From Pseudomonas oryzicola (lineage in GTDB: Bacteria > Pseudomonadota > Gammaproteobacteria > Pseudomonadales > Pseudomonadaceae): 64,000 bases of DNA. The position numbers were made by a program, and so were the translations under genes. A model generated the notes under the pieces. That model was given only the letters and a program-made list of their open reading frames with translations. It ran no database searches and was not told the DNA's origin. The stretch is taken from positions 2,939,001-3,003,000 of the forward strand of contig NZ_JABWRZ020000001.1 in assembly GCF_014269185.2 (NCBI RefSeq), read 5' to 3'. Position 1 is the stretch's first letter. Every line of letters begins with the position of its first letter. Of the stretch, positions 9,216-18,629 are shown in pieces.

Positions 9216-9368
9216 TGCTCGATACCAGTCGGTTTAGGCGCGGGATGAGACCATTGATCGAGGCATGACTGCAAGGCTCCCCTGCTCTCTCAGAGCGTAG
9301 GATACTCCGACATCGGTGCAAGGGTTTGAACAGGGCGAGGGAACAGCGGGTTTACAAGGCAGGGGGAA

Positions 9369-9393
9369 CGGCGCCAGTGTCGAGTTGGCGCCG
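9369..9393 (-). terminator. Hairpin downstream of acetolactate synthase
   Basis: An 8-bp perfect stem (CGGCGCCA / TGGCGCCG) with a 9-nt loop begins 13 bases after the alsS-like stop codon. On the minus strand it is followed by TTCCCCCT, so the U tract is poor; function as an intrinsic terminator is plausible, not certain. Confidence 0.4.
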
Positions 9394-9406
9394 CTCCTTT
9401 CAGGCG

Positions 9407-11050
9407 TTACACCGCCAGCGCGCGCTCACGCAGCTCGCTGTTGAGGATGCGGTCGTTCTCGCTGTAATCGACCGGGCAGTCGATCACGTGCACGCCCGGG
9501 GTCTTGATGCAGTGCTCGAGCAGTGGCAGCAGGCCGTCGGCGCTTTCCACACGGTGGCCGTTGGCACCATAGGCTTCGGCGTACTTGACGAAGTCCGGGT
9601 TGCCGTAGTCCAGGCCGAAATCGGTGAAGCCCATGTTGGCCTGCTTCCAGCGGATCATGCCGTAGCCGTCGTCACGCAGGATCACCACGGTGATGTGCAT
9701 GCCCAGGCGTACTGCAGTTTCCAGCTCCTGGCTGTTCATCATGAAGCCGCCGTCGCCGCACACCGAGATCACCGGGCGGTCCGGGTGCACCAGGTGCGCC
9801 GCCATCGCCGATGGCAGGCCGGCGCCCATGGTCGCCAGGGCGTTGTCCAGCAGCACGGTGTTGGGCTTGTGCGCCTTGTAGTTGCGGGCGAACCAGATCT
9901 TGTAGATGCCGTTGTCCAGGGCCACGATGCCTTCGGACGGCAGCACGCGACGGATGTCGGCCACCAGGCGCTGCGGGTAGACCGGGAAGCGGTTGTCGTC
10001 GGCACCTTCGGCTATCTGTGCTTCGTTGGCTTCACGGATGGCCATCAGGCGGGTGAAGTCCCAGTGCGAGGTGTCGGTCAGCGCTTCGCTGATCTGCCAG
10101 ACGGCGTTGGCGATGTCACCGATCACTTCCACCTGCGGGAAGTACACGGCATCGACTTCAGCGGAGCGGAAGTTGATGTGGATGACCTCGGTGCCGCCAC
10201 GGACCATGAAGAATGGCGGCTTCTCGATCACGTCGTGGCCGATGTTGACGATCAGGTCGGCCGCTTCGATCGCACGGTGGACGAAGTCACCGGACGACAG
10301 CGCAGCGTTGCCGAGGAAGCGCGGGTGGCGTTCGTCGACCACACCTTTACCCATCTGGGTGGTGATGAACGGAATACCGGTCTTGTCGATCAACTGCTTG
10401 AGGACCTTGGCGGTCATCTTGCGGTTGGCGCCGGCACCGATCACCAGGATCGGGTTGCGCGCGTTCTGCAGCTTCTGCACGGCAGCCTCGATGGCCACGT
10501 GCTCGGCCAGCGGGCGGCGGTGCAGGCTTGGCGGAATCGGCAGTGCGTCGGTCTGCTCGGCGGCGATGTCTTCCGGCAGTTCCAGGTGGACTGCACCCGG
10601 CTTTTCTTCTTCAGCCAGGCGGAAGGCTTCGCGCATGCGGGCCGGGATGTTGTCGGCCGAGGCGAACTGGTGGGTGTACTTGGTGATGGGGTCCATCATG
10701 CCGCACACGTCGATGATCTGGAAACGACCCTGCTTGGACTTCTTGATCGGCTTCTGGCCGGTGATCATCATCATCGGCATGCCGCCCAGGTAGGCATAGG
10801 CGCTGGCGGTAACCAGGTTGGTGGCGCCAGGGCCGAGGGTGGACAGGCTGACGCCGGTCTTGCCGGTCAGGCGACCGTAGGTGGCAGCCATGAAACCTGC
10901 GGACTGCTCGTGACGGGTAAGTACCAGTTTGATCTTCGACTTGCGCAGGGATTCCAGCAAATCGAGGTTTTCCTCACCTGGAATGCCGAATACATACTCG
11001 ACACCTTCGTTTTCCAGGCATTGCACAACGACATCGGCGGCCTTGGCCAT
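9407..11050 (-). CDS. alsS: Acetolactate synthase, catabolic-type large chain
   Basis: A 547-residue ThDP-dependent enzyme. The catalytic Glu lies in TRHEQSAGFMA near residue 48 and the ThDP/Mg motif starts at CGDGGFMMNSQELETA near residue 430. It condenses two pyruvates to 2-acetolactate. No small regulatory subunit gene follows, and the length fits single-chain AlsS-like enzymes rather than IlvB. No acetolactate decarboxylase gene is present nearby, so the fate of acetolactate (acetoin or branched-chain amino acids) is open. It is transcribed away from a LysR-type regulator gene across a 186-bp gap, the classic AlsR-AlsS arrangement. Confidence 0.85.
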   Translation of the reverse strand: MAKAADVVVQCLENEGVEYVFGIPGEENLDLLESLRKSKIKLVLTRHEQSAGFMAATYGRLTGKTGVSLSTLGPGATNLVTASAYAYLGGMPMMMITGQKPIKKSKQGRFQIIDVCGMMDPITKYTHQFASADNIPARMREAFRLAEEEKPGAVHLELPEDIAAEQTDALPIPPSLHRRPLAEHVAIEAAVQKLQNARNPILVIGAGANRKMTAKVLKQLIDKTGIPFITTQMGKGVVDERHPRFLGNAALSSGDFVHRAIEAADLIVNIGHDVIEKPPFFMVRGGTEVIHINFRSAEVDAVYFPQVEVIGDIANAVWQISEALTDTSHWDFTRLMAIREANEAQIAEGADDNRFPVYPQRLVADIRRVLPSEGIVALDNGIYKIWFARNYKAHKPNTVLLDNALATMGAGLPSAMAAHLVHPDRPVISVCGDGGFMMNSQELETAVRLGMHITVVILRDDGYGMIRWKQANMGFTDFGLDYGNPDFVKYAEAYGANGHRVESADGLLPLLEHCIKTPGVHVIDCPVDYSENDRILNSELRERALAV

Positions 11051-11103
11051 TTAGGGTACTACCTCAAAATCTTCGTGGGATTGCAGATTTATCAAGCTGC
11101 GTG

Positions 11104-11129
11104 ACTGAGATGTTGCAGGATGTCTCAGT
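11104..11129. promoter_or_regulatory. Inverted repeat in the alsS/LysR intergenic region
   Basis: ACTGAGA and TCTCAGT form a perfect 7-bp inverted repeat with a 12-bp spacer, centred about 66 bp upstream of the alsS-like start. Its position suits an activator or repressor site for the divergent genes. No experimental motif is known to me for this regulator. Confidence 0.4.
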
Positions 11130-11158
11130 GGCGCGCATCGTAGGCCCTCTGGTTAATA

Positions 11159-11177
11159 ATAATAAATATATTGTTAT
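11159..11177. promoter_or_regulatory. AT-rich imperfect palindrome, candidate LysR-type site
   Basis: ATAATAA-ATATA-TTGTTAT is a 19-bp interrupted dyad (six of seven arm positions match) standing out as AT-rich in GC-rich DNA. LysR-type regulators typically bind T-N11-A dyads, and this lies between the two divergent starts. Assignment is inference. Confidence 0.4.
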
Positions 11178-11236
11178 GATGCCTGACATCACAGTTCGTT
11201 ATGAATGCAACTCCTCTGAATTGGTAGTCCCCCACA

Positions 11237-12118
11237 ATGAATCTCAAGGCATTGCGTTGCTGCGTCGAAATCGTTCGCCAGGGCAGCTTCACCAAGGCCG
11301 CGCAGCACCTGCACATCGCCCAGCCGGCGCTGAGCATGGCCGTTACCCGCCTGGAAGAAGAACTGGGCGTGACCCTGTTCAACCGCACAACCCGCAAAGT
11401 CATCCTCACCGCCGAGGGCGAGCGGTTCCTGCCACGGATTGCCTCGGCCCTGCGCGAAATGGACGTGGCCCGGCAGGAGCTGCGCGACATGGCCGACCTC
11501 AAGCGCGGCGAAGTACGCCTGGGTATCCCGCCGATGTTCGGCCTGCACTATGTACCCGGGTTGATGAACGCCTTCCGCCGGTTGTACCCAGGCATCGCCA
11601 TGACCGTGTTCGAAGGCAGCGCCGAGGACATTGGCCATCGCCTGGAACAGCGGGAAATCGACCTGGCGCTGCTGGAGTCCAGACGCGTGCCGCCCGACAA
11701 GGAATCGATCCTGCTGGGCAGCGACGAGATGCTGGCGTGCATGCACCCCGATCACCCGTATGCCGACAAGGCCTTCCTCACCGCCGAGGACTTGCGCAAT
11801 ACCGACATGGTGGTGTTCGACCGCACCTTCGTGCAGCGTCACCTGCTGGACGCGTTCTTCGCTGAACACGGCATCACCTACCAGGTGGCACTGCAGAGCA
11901 ACTTCGTCTCGCTGGTGGTGCAAGCCGCACTGGACAACATGGGTGTGGCCACCCTGCTGCGCTCGGTGCAGCAGCGCACGCCAGGCATCGTCGGCGTACC
12001 GTTCCGGCCAGCGCAGCTGATGAGCTTCCGCCTGTGCTGGCGCTCGGGGGAATACCTGTCACTGGCCAGCAAGCGGTTCATCGACTTTGCCGCGCAAACT
12101 CATTATCTGGAGCGCTGA
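11237..12118 (+). CDS. LysR-family transcriptional regulator (AlsR-like)
   Basis: A 293-residue LysR-type protein. Residues 1-60 hold the winged helix-turn-helix (RQGSFTKAAQHLHIAQPALS, then TRLEEELGVTLFNRT); residues ~90-290 form the substrate-binding regulatory domain. Divergent placement against an acetolactate synthase gene suggests it controls that gene, as AlsR does in Bacillus in response to acidification or acetate. The effector here is unknown. Confidence 0.85.
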   Translation: MNLKALRCCVEIVRQGSFTKAAQHLHIAQPALSMAVTRLEEELGVTLFNRTTRKVILTAEGERFLPRIASALREMDVARQELRDMADLKRGEVRLGIPPMFGLHYVPGLMNAFRRLYPGIAMTVFEGSAEDIGHRLEQREIDLALLESRRVPPDKESILLGSDEMLACMHPDHPYADKAFLTAEDLRNTDMVVFDRTFVQRHLLDAFFAEHGITYQVALQSNFVSLVVQAALDNMGVATLLRSVQQRTPGIVGVPFRPAQLMSFRLCWRSGEYLSLASKRFIDFAAQTHYLER

Positions 12119-12243
12119 GGGCGGCCCGGTCGGCTCTTTCGCAGCCAATGCCAGTGCTACCCCGCGCGTCTCATCGACGCTGCCGCGTTGAATTGACTAT
12201 CATGCCGCCTGGAACGTTTCAGCATGTGTCAACAAGGATTCAG

Positions 12244-13428
12244 ATGTCAGTTCAGGAATTAGCCCCTCTCCCGCACAAAAGCACCGTGGCGAAAATGGAA
12301 GCCTCCATGGCGCTGGGCAGTTTTGCCATCGGCACCGGCGAGTTCGCCATCATGGGCCTGATGCCGGACATCGCCAGCAACCTGCAACTGAGCGAGCCCC
12401 AGGTAGGCCATGCTATCAGCGCCTATGCATTGGGGGTGGTCGTCGGCGCCCCGACACTGGCCATTCTCGGTGCCCGGTTGCTGCGCAAGCACATGTTGCT
12501 GTTATTGATGGCACTGTATGCCCTCGGCAACCTGGCGACCGCCTTCGCCCCCTCGTTCGGCGGCCTGGTCGCTTTCCGCTTCATCAGTGGCCTGCCCCAT
12601 GGTGCCTATTTCGGTATTGCGGCGGTGGTTGCCTCGAGCATGGTGGCGAACAACCAGCGGGCCGGGGCTGTGGCACGGGTAATGCTGGGACTGACGTTGG
12701 CCATGCTGCTCGGCAACCCGGTCGCCACGTTGCTGGGCCAGTATTTCGGCTGGCGTTCGGCATTCGTGCTGGTTGGCATTATCGCCCTGTGCACCCTGGC
12801 GCTGGTTTGGCGCTTCGTGCCCCAACGCCACGATGAAGTGCGCAGCGACCCGCGCAAGGAACTGCAAGCCTTTACCCTGCCGCAGGTATGGATGGCGCTG
12901 GCCATCGCCGCGATCGGCTTTGCCGGTATGTTTTGCGTGTTCAGCTACCTGGCGCCGACCATGTTGCAGGTGACCCGGGTGTCGCCGCAGTGGATTCCGT
13001 TCGGCCTGGCTGCGTTCGGCGTGGGCGGCATCGTCGGCAACCTGGCTGGCGGCAAGCTGTTCGACCGCCTGCAGTTCCGCGCCGTGGGCCTGGTGCTGAT
13101 GTGGTCGATGGCCGTGTTGCTGTTCTTCACCTTCGCTGCCCAGGCACTGTGGAGCCTGCTGCTCGGCATTGGCCTGGTCGGGACCATGATTGCCCTGGCA
13201 GCACCGCTGCAGATCCGCCTGATGGACATCGCTCATGAAGCGCCGAGCCTGGCGGCAGCATCGAACCATGCGGCGTTCAACCTGGCCAATGCGCTTGGGC
13301 CATGGTTGGGTGGCCTGGCGATCAGCGCAGGCATGGGCTGGACCAGCACCGGGTACATCGGCGCGGCGACCGCCTTGCTCGGTCTGCTGATCTACCTGGC
13401 GGCGCGGCGGATGAAAGGCGGGCATTAA
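12244..13428 (+). CDS. MFS transporter, AraJ-like sugar/drug efflux type
   Basis: A 394-residue major facilitator with twelve predicted hydrophobic segments. The opening MALGSFAIGTGEFAIMGLMP and the early acidic residues are typical of the AraJ/YdhP efflux permease group. AAGGA at 12235-12239 supports the start at 12244; the frame extends further upstream without a ribosome site. It follows the LysR gene by 125 bp. The exported substrate cannot be told. Confidence 0.8.
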   Translation: MSVQELAPLPHKSTVAKMEASMALGSFAIGTGEFAIMGLMPDIASNLQLSEPQVGHAISAYALGVVVGAPTLAILGARLLRKHMLLLLMALYALGNLATAFAPSFGGLVAFRFISGLPHGAYFGIAAVVASSMVANNQRAGAVARVMLGLTLAMLLGNPVATLLGQYFGWRSAFVLVGIIALCTLALVWRFVPQRHDEVRSDPRKELQAFTLPQVWMALAIAAIGFAGMFCVFSYLAPTMLQVTRVSPQWIPFGLAAFGVGGIVGNLAGGKLFDRLQFRAVGLVLMWSMAVLLFFTFAAQALWSLLLGIGLVGTMIALAAPLQIRLMDIAHEAPSLAAASNHAAFNLANALGPWLGGLAISAGMGWTSTGYIGAATALLGLLIYLAARRMKGGH

Positions 13429-13497
13429 GTTCAGCGGGCTGGTCAGCCTCGGCGAAACCATTACAATGCCGGCCCCTCCCTGAAATATGTTTTCCCC

Positions 13498-14463
13498 ATG
13501 AAATCACTGCTTTACGCCATAACCTTACTGTTTTCCTTCAACCTCCCTGCCTTGGCCAATCCGCCAGCGACCTTCACCGAAGCCAAGGTAGTGGCCAAGC
13601 AGAAGGTCTACATGGACCAGGCCAGCAGCGCCATGGGCGAGCTTTACTGCGGCTGCAAGTGGACCTGGGTGGGCAAGTCCGGTGGGCGTATCGATACCGC
13701 CTCGTGCGGCTACCAGACACGCAAGCAGCAAAACCGCGCCGAGCGCACCGAGTGGGAACACATCGTGCCCGCCTACACCTTCGGCAACCAGCGCCAGTGC
13801 TGGAAGAACGGCGGCCGCGAACACTGCGTGGATGACGACCCGGTGTTCCGCGCCATGGAGGCCGACCTGTTCAACCTGTACCCGGCGGTGGGTGAGGTCA
13901 ACGGTGACCGCAGCAACTTCAACTACGCCATGGTCAGTGGCAATGCCGGGCAATACGGGCAGTGCAGCACCAAGGTCGACTTCGAGCAGCGTGCTGCCGA
14001 GCCGCGGGATGAAGTCAAGGGCCTGGTGGCGCGCACCACGTTCTACATGTACGACCGCTACAAGCTGAACATGTCGCGCCAGCAGCAACAGGTACTGATG
14101 GCCTGGGACAGGCAGTACCCGGTGTCGGCCTGGGAAAAAGAGCGTGATCGCCGCATCGCTGCGATCATGGGACATAGCAACCCGTTCGTGACCGGGGAGC
14201 GCAAATGGACAGCCGACTACAAGCCGGTGGGTAACGGCGTGGTGCAAGCGGTAACGGCGAAGCCCGCCAAAGCCGAAGGCAAGCCGAGCCTGGCCAGCTC
14301 CGGGGCGGCGGGGCCAGTGCTTGGCAACCGCAACAGCCACGTTTATCACTTGGCCAACGGCTGCCCGGGGTATGCCCAGGTTACGTCAAAGAACCAGGTC
14401 ACGTTTGCTACCGAGGGTGAAGCGCAGGCGGCGGGTTATCGCAAGGCGGGCAACTGCCGGTAA
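13498..14463 (+). CDS. Secreted endonuclease I with C-terminal Ada-like zinc module
   Basis: A 321-residue protein with a signal peptide (cleavage near ALANP). The endonuclease I (EndA/Dns) domain spans ~25-230: the catalytic stretch RTEWEHIVPAYTFG and the metal-ligand run DLFNLYPAVGEVNGDRSN are clear, and many cysteines fit an extracytoplasmic disulfide protein. Residues ~275-321 (YHLANGCPGY ... AGYRKAGNC) resemble the small metal-binding domain at the N-terminus of Ada. It likely degrades DNA non-specifically outside the cytoplasm, for nutrient use or control of DNA uptake. It converges with kguD (29-bp gap). Confidence 0.85.
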   Translation: MKSLLYAITLLFSFNLPALANPPATFTEAKVVAKQKVYMDQASSAMGELYCGCKWTWVGKSGGRIDTASCGYQTRKQQNRAERTEWEHIVPAYTFGNQRQCWKNGGREHCVDDDPVFRAMEADLFNLYPAVGEVNGDRSNFNYAMVSGNAGQYGQCSTKVDFEQRAAEPRDEVKGLVARTTFYMYDRYKLNMSRQQQQVLMAWDRQYPVSAWEKERDRRIAAIMGHSNPFVTGERKWTADYKPVGNGVVQAVTAKPAKAEGKPSLASSGAAGPVLGNRNSHVYHLANGCPGYAQVTSKNQVTFATEGEAQAAGYRKAGNCR

Positions 14464-14492
14464 GCCAGCTGCCCACTTCCATCGCGCTCCAC

Positions 14493-15467
14493 TCAAGCCC
14501 TGCGCAGCTCATTGACCAGATTCGCCGGCCGCTCCCCCGCCAGTGCGCTGAGCAGGTTGTCCACCGCGCAACGTGCCATGGCCTGGCGGGTTTCCTCGGT
14601 CGCCGAGCCGATATGCGGGGTCGCCACCACGTTGTCGAGCTGCAGCAGTGGCGAGCCCAGCGGTAACGGCTCCTGCACGAACACATCCAGCCCGGCGCCG
14701 CGTATGCGCCGCCCGCGCAGTGCTTGAGTCAGCGCGACCTCATCCACCACCCGCCCGCGGGAAATGTTCACCAGGATGGCATCAGGCTTCATCAGCGCCA
14801 GTTCCCGTGCACCGATCAGGCCTTCGGTGGCGGCGCTCAGCGGCACGGTCAGGCAGACGAAGTCCGCCTGTTGCAGCAGCTCGTCCAGGCTGCATTGACG
14901 CGCCGCATAACGCGCCTCCACCTGGGGCTTGGCCCGCTGGCTGTGATACAGCACACGCATGCCGAAGCCAGCCGCAGCGCGCCGGGCCAAGGCCTCGCCA
15001 ATGCGGCCCATCCCGACGATGCCCAGCGTCTTGCCATGCACATCGCTACCGAAATGCGCCGCGCCCAGACTCGCCTGCCAGTGGCCGGCGCGGACCCAGT
15101 TCGCCAGTTCCACAACCCGCCTGGCAGTGGCCAGGATCAAGGCAAAGCCAGTGTCGGCGGTGGTCTCGGTGAGCACGTCGGGGGTGTTGGTCAGCATCAC
15201 CCCACGCCGGTTGAGTTCGGCAATGTCATAGTTGTCCACGCCGACCGAAACGCTGGCAACCACTTCCAGCTGTGGTGCCAGGTCGAGCAGGCCAGCGTCC
15301 AGCCGCAGGCTGGCCCCCAGCAACCCGTGCGCCCCCGGCAAGGCGTCGCGCAGGCGGGCCAGGCCGTCAGGCTGACCGAGATCCACCCAGGTCACCTCGA
15401 CGCGCGCCTGCAGGCGCGCCATCAGGTCATCGGACAGGCGTTTGTACAGCACGATTCGCTTCTTCAT
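14493..15467 (-). CDS. kguD: 2-keto-6-phosphogluconate reductase KguD
   Basis: A 324-residue D-2-hydroxyacid dehydrogenase. It has the NAD(P) Rossmann motif GIVGMGRIG near residue 150, the catalytic Arg in NISRGRVVDE, Glu in DVFVQEPL and His in ATPHIGSAT. In the kgu pathway it reduces 2-keto-6-phosphogluconate to 6-phosphogluconate with NADPH. It is the last gene of ptxS-kguE-kguK-kguT-kguD, 10 bp after kguT, which fixes its role better than sequence alone, since gluconate/glyoxylate reductases look alike. Confidence 0.9.
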   Translation of the reverse strand: MKKRIVLYKRLSDDLMARLQARVEVTWVDLGQPDGLARLRDALPGAHGLLGASLRLDAGLLDLAPQLEVVASVSVGVDNYDIAELNRRGVMLTNTPDVLTETTADTGFALILATARRVVELANWVRAGHWQASLGAAHFGSDVHGKTLGIVGMGRIGEALARRAAAGFGMRVLYHSQRAKPQVEARYAARQCSLDELLQQADFVCLTVPLSAATEGLIGARELALMKPDAILVNISRGRVVDEVALTQALRGRRIRGAGLDVFVQEPLPLGSPLLQLDNVVATPHIGSATEETRQAMARCAVDNLLSALAGERPANLVNELRRA

Positions 15468-15477
15468 TGCAGGTTTC

Positions 15478-16770
15478 CTATTGGCTCATGGCCAGACGTG
15501 AACCGCCGCGCTTGGCCTGGCCGGACGTCTGGGAAGTATCCAGTGCGGCGGTCAGCGCCACTGCGACAAGCAGCGCGCCACACATGAACAGGTAAGAGGC
15601 ACCGGGCCCACCGGTGGCGCCATTGAGGTAGCCCACCAGCCACGAACCGCCGAACGAGCCCAGCGCCCCCATGCTGTTGATCAGCGCCATGGCGCCGCCA
15701 GCGACATTGGCCGGGAGGATTTCGGGCACGATCGCGAAGAACGGCCCATAGGGTGCGTACATGCAGGCGCCGGCCACCACCAGCAGCGCGTAAGACAGCC
15801 AGAAGTGCTGGCTACCCAAGGCGTACGAGCCATAGAAGGCCACGGCGGCGATCAGCAGCGGCGGCCAGACGAAGCGCTTGCGCTTTTGCAAGCGGTCAGA
15901 CGCCCACGACACGCCAACCATGGCCAATACCGCCGCCAGGTACGGCACTGACGCCAGCCAGCCGGCCTGTACGATATCGACCTTGGCCGCCTGCTTGAGG
16001 ATCGACGGCAGCCACAGCACGAAGCCGTATACGCCGATGCTCCAGCAGAAATACTGCAGCGCGAGGATGATCACTTGCGGCGAACGGAACGCCTCGCGGT
16101 AGTTCTTCACCGGCCTGATGCCTTGCTGCTCGGCGGCCAGCGCCTGCTGCAGGGCGGTCTTTTCCTGCTCGCTCAGCCAGTCCACCTGGGCCGGGCGGTC
16201 GTCGACCAGGCGCCACCAGCAGAACGCCCAGACCACCGCAGGCAGGCCTTCGATGATGAACATCCAGCGCCAGTCGTAATGCTTGATCAGATAGCCCGAC
16301 ACCACCGACATCCACAGGATGGTCACCGGGTTGCCAAGCATCAGGAAGGTATTGGCACGCGAACGCTCGGCACGGGTGAACCAGTGGCACAGGTACACCA
16401 GCATCGCCGGCATCACTGCCGCCTCCACTACCCCGAGCAGGAAACGGATGCCGACCAGCATGTATACGTTGCTGACCATACCGGTGAGCGTGGCCAGGCC
16501 GCCCCAGAGGATCAGGCAGACGAAGATCAGCTTCTTCACACTGCGCTTCTCGGCATAGATAGCGCCGGGTACCTGGAAGAAGAAGTAGCCGAGGAAGAAC
16601 AGCGCCCCCAGCAGCGATGACAGTACGGGCGTGATGTGCAGGTCTTCGGCCATCCCGGAAGCGGCGGCGAAGCCGTAATTGGCGCGGTCCAGGTACGCCA
16701 GGCTGTAGGTAACGAACACGATCGGGATGATGTACCACCAGCGGCGAGGGGCCAGGTTTTGCTTTTGCAT
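15478..16770 (-). CDS. kguT: 2-ketogluconate MFS transporter KguT
   Basis: A 430-residue major facilitator of the anion:cation symporter (D-galactonate/phthalate transporter) type, with twelve hydrophobic segments and the motif YLDRANYGFA after the first helix. It imports 2-ketogluconate across the inner membrane. AGGAGA precedes the ATG at 16770; a longer upstream frame is not needed. It sits between kguK and kguD in the operon, 57 bp after kguK. Confidence 0.9.
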   Translation of the reverse strand: MQKQNLAPRRWWYIIPIVFVTYSLAYLDRANYGFAAASGMAEDLHITPVLSSLLGALFFLGYFFFQVPGAIYAEKRSVKKLIFVCLILWGGLATLTGMVSNVYMLVGIRFLLGVVEAAVMPAMLVYLCHWFTRAERSRANTFLMLGNPVTILWMSVVSGYLIKHYDWRWMFIIEGLPAVVWAFCWWRLVDDRPAQVDWLSEQEKTALQQALAAEQQGIRPVKNYREAFRSPQVIILALQYFCWSIGVYGFVLWLPSILKQAAKVDIVQAGWLASVPYLAAVLAMVGVSWASDRLQKRKRFVWPPLLIAAVAFYGSYALGSQHFWLSYALLVVAGACMYAPYGPFFAIVPEILPANVAGGAMALINSMGALGSFGGSWLVGYLNGATGGPGASYLFMCGALLVAVALTAALDTSQTSGQAKRGGSRLAMSQ

Positions 16771-16828
16771 GTGATTTCTCCTGAGCTTGTTGTTTTTGTT
16801 GCAGCAGGTGATTCGAGGTACGAGGTGT

Positions 16829-17779
16829 TCATGCACGTCTGCGCAAGTCGTGAGCCTCCAGTTCATGGCGCAGCGGCAGCCCTTCCATGTCACCCCGCGA
16901 CTGCACGGCGCGGCTGCCGCACCAGTTGCCACGCGCCACGGCCTCGGCCATGGACCGCCCTTCCAGAAGCGCGCTGAGCACGCCGACAGCGAAGGCATCG
17001 CCGGCACCGACGGTGTCCACTACGCGGCTGACCGGCACCGGCGCGACCAGGCCTTCGCCTTCGGCACCGCGGAAGTAGGCACCCGCCTCGCCCAGCTTGA
17101 TCACCACCCGGTTCACCCCCAGGTCGAGGTAGAACGCCGCGATGTCTGCTGGAGCCTGCTGGCCGGTCAGCAGCCGGCCCTCCTCCAGGCCTGGCAACAC
17201 CCAGTCAGCCTTGGCCGCCAGGGCATTGATTTCGCGCACCATGCTGCCCTGGTCAGGCCACAGCGAGGGACGCAGGTTGGGATCGAAGGAAATGCTGCGC
17301 CCGGCGGCGCGCATGCCATCCACCAGGGCATGGGACAGCGCCCGAGAACCTTCCGACAGAGCCAGCGGGATCCCGGTGGCGTGCAGGTGGCGAGCCTGCA
17401 GCCAGCCCGGGCGAATCATTGCCGGCGACAGTCGGCTGGCCGCCGAGCCACGACGGAAGTACTCCACTGCCGGATCACTGCCATCGTCGCAGCGGGCCTT
17501 GAGCTGGAAGCCGGTGGGATAGCTGGCATCGACTTCCACGCCCGAACAATCCAGGCCTTCGCGGCGCAGGCTGTCGAGCACGAAACGGCCCAGCGAATCG
17601 TCACCCACCCGGCTCAGCCAGCGGACCTTGAAGCCGAGCCGCGCCAGGCCGATGGCCACGTTGCTGTCAGCACCGGCGATGCGTTTGCCGAACTGGTCGA
17701 CGCTGGCCAGGTCACCGGTCTGCTCGGCGACGAACATGGCCATGGTCTCCCCGAAACACAGCACGTCATGTTCATGCAT
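16829..17779 (-). CDS. kguK: 2-ketogluconate kinase KguK (PfkB family)
   Basis: A 316-residue PfkB-type carbohydrate kinase. The N-terminal sugar-binding stretch [14 protein letters not shown] and the C-terminal anion-hole/catalytic motif [16 protein letters not shown] (catalytic Asp) are intact. It phosphorylates 2-ketogluconate to 2-keto-6-phosphogluconate. The start ATG overlaps the end of kguE (ATGCATGA, eight bases), so the two are translationally coupled; GAGGAG lies upstream inside kguE. Confidence 0.9.
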   Translation of the reverse strand: MHEHDVLCFGETMAMFVAEQTGDLASVDQFGKRIAGADSNVAIGLARLGFKVRWLSRVGDDSLGRFVLDSLRREGLDCSGVEVDASYPTGFQLKARCDDGSDPAVEYFRRGSAASRLSPAMIRPGWLQARHLHATGIPLALSEGSRALSHALVDGMRAAGRSISFDPNLRPSLWPDQGSMVREINALAAKADWVLPGLEEGRLLTGQQAPADIAAFYLDLGVNRVVIKLGEAGAYFRGAEGEGLVAPVPVSRVVDTVGAGDAFAVGVLSALLEGRSMAEAVARGNWCGSRAVQSRGDMEGLPLRHELEAHDLRRRA

Positions 17780-18563
17780 GGCTCGGCTCCTCGTGCGCTG
17801 TTGCACGCCGCCCCAGCGCCGACAAGTTGCGCACGTGGGTGCGGGTCAGCACCAGCAGATCATCGCCGGCCAAGGGATATTCGACAGCGCGCACCACACC
17901 GGGGACAAACTCGGCCAGCAGCGCAACCCATTCCTGCAGGTCCGCGGCCTGGGGTGGTACGGCAACCAGGCGGCCATCGGCCAGGCGCTGCACGGCTTTG
18001 CAATGCACGTAACGCACCCAGCGGCCGAGCAGGCGTGCGGCCTGCCGGGCAGGCTCGCCCTGCCACTGCCAGTTACCAATGTCGAACGTCATGCCCAGGC
18101 TCAGCCCATGGTCTTCCGCACGCTGGAAAAACTGCTGCAGCGGCTGGATTCTGCCACCCTGCACGGTCTGGTCGTTCTCCACCAGCAACACCGGCCCGGG
18201 CCCTGGCAACAGCCGTGCCAGGGCCGCGATATCGCAACCTTCCCGGTAGTGCCCCAGGGAAACCTTGAGTGCCACCGCGCCAAGGGCGTGTGCGGTTGCC
18301 AGCTTGTGCACCAGTTGTGGGTCAGGCAGGCCTCGCGCCGTCCACAGTTCAAGTGGTGTGGAATACACGCAGTCCAGGCGCAGCGTGGCAATGGCCGCAG
18401 CCAGCGCTGCAGTATCCGGTGCACAGGTAAACAGTTCCTCGCGCAATTCCACCCGGCTAACGCCAGCGGCAGCCAGCAGGTCAAGGAACTGCTCCTGGCC
18501 ACGCTGCCTGACAAAATCGGCACCGTAACTGGAGAGGCTGATGGAAACGGGGTTCGCGTACAT
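17772..18563 (-). CDS. kguE: KguE, sugar-phosphate isomerase/epimerase-like TIM barrel
   Basis: A 263-residue xylose-isomerase-like TIM barrel protein (family 2 AP endonuclease fold), with metal-ligand type motifs LLVENDQT and [11 protein letters not shown]. It is the first kgu gene behind ptxS and always travels with 2-ketogluconate genes in pseudomonads, but its exact reaction is not settled. AAGGAC precedes the start at 18563. The PtxS operator at 18578-18591 lies 14 bp upstream of the start codon, so repression here would block the whole kguEKTD transcript. Confidence 0.85.
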   Translation of the reverse strand: MYANPVSISLSSYGADFVRQRGQEQFLDLLAAAGVSRVELREELFTCAPDTAALAAAIATLRLDCVYSTPLELWTARGLPDPQLVHKLATAHALGAVALKVSLGHYREGCDIAALARLLPGPGPVLLVENDQTVQGGRIQPLQQFFQRAEDHGLSLGMTFDIGNWQWQGEPARQAARLLGRWVRYVHCKAVQRLADGRLVAVPPQAADLQEWVALLAEFVPGVVRAVEYPLAGDDLLVLTRTHVRNLSALGRRATAHEEPSHA

Positions 18564-18577
18564 TGTTGTTGTCCTTG

Positions 18578-18591
18578 TGAAACCGGTTTCA
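18578..18591. promoter_or_regulatory. PtxS operator upstream of kguE
   Basis: TGAAACCGGTTTCA is a perfect 14-bp palindrome identical to the second copy at 19681-19694 and to the published PtxS recognition sequence in Pseudomonas. It lies between ptxS and kguE. PtxS releases it when 2-ketogluconate binds. Confidence 0.92.
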
Positions 18592-18629
18592 TTTTTTGAC
18601 GGCACCAGCAGGCAGTCACCTGCCGTTGG

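Noticed and set aside
9326..11104. A 592-codon open frame antisense to the acetolactate synthase gene
   Set aside because: It mirrors a well-supported ThDP enzyme; the translation is low in complexity (Val/His/Gly-rich), as expected from third-position GC bias, and has no ribosome site.
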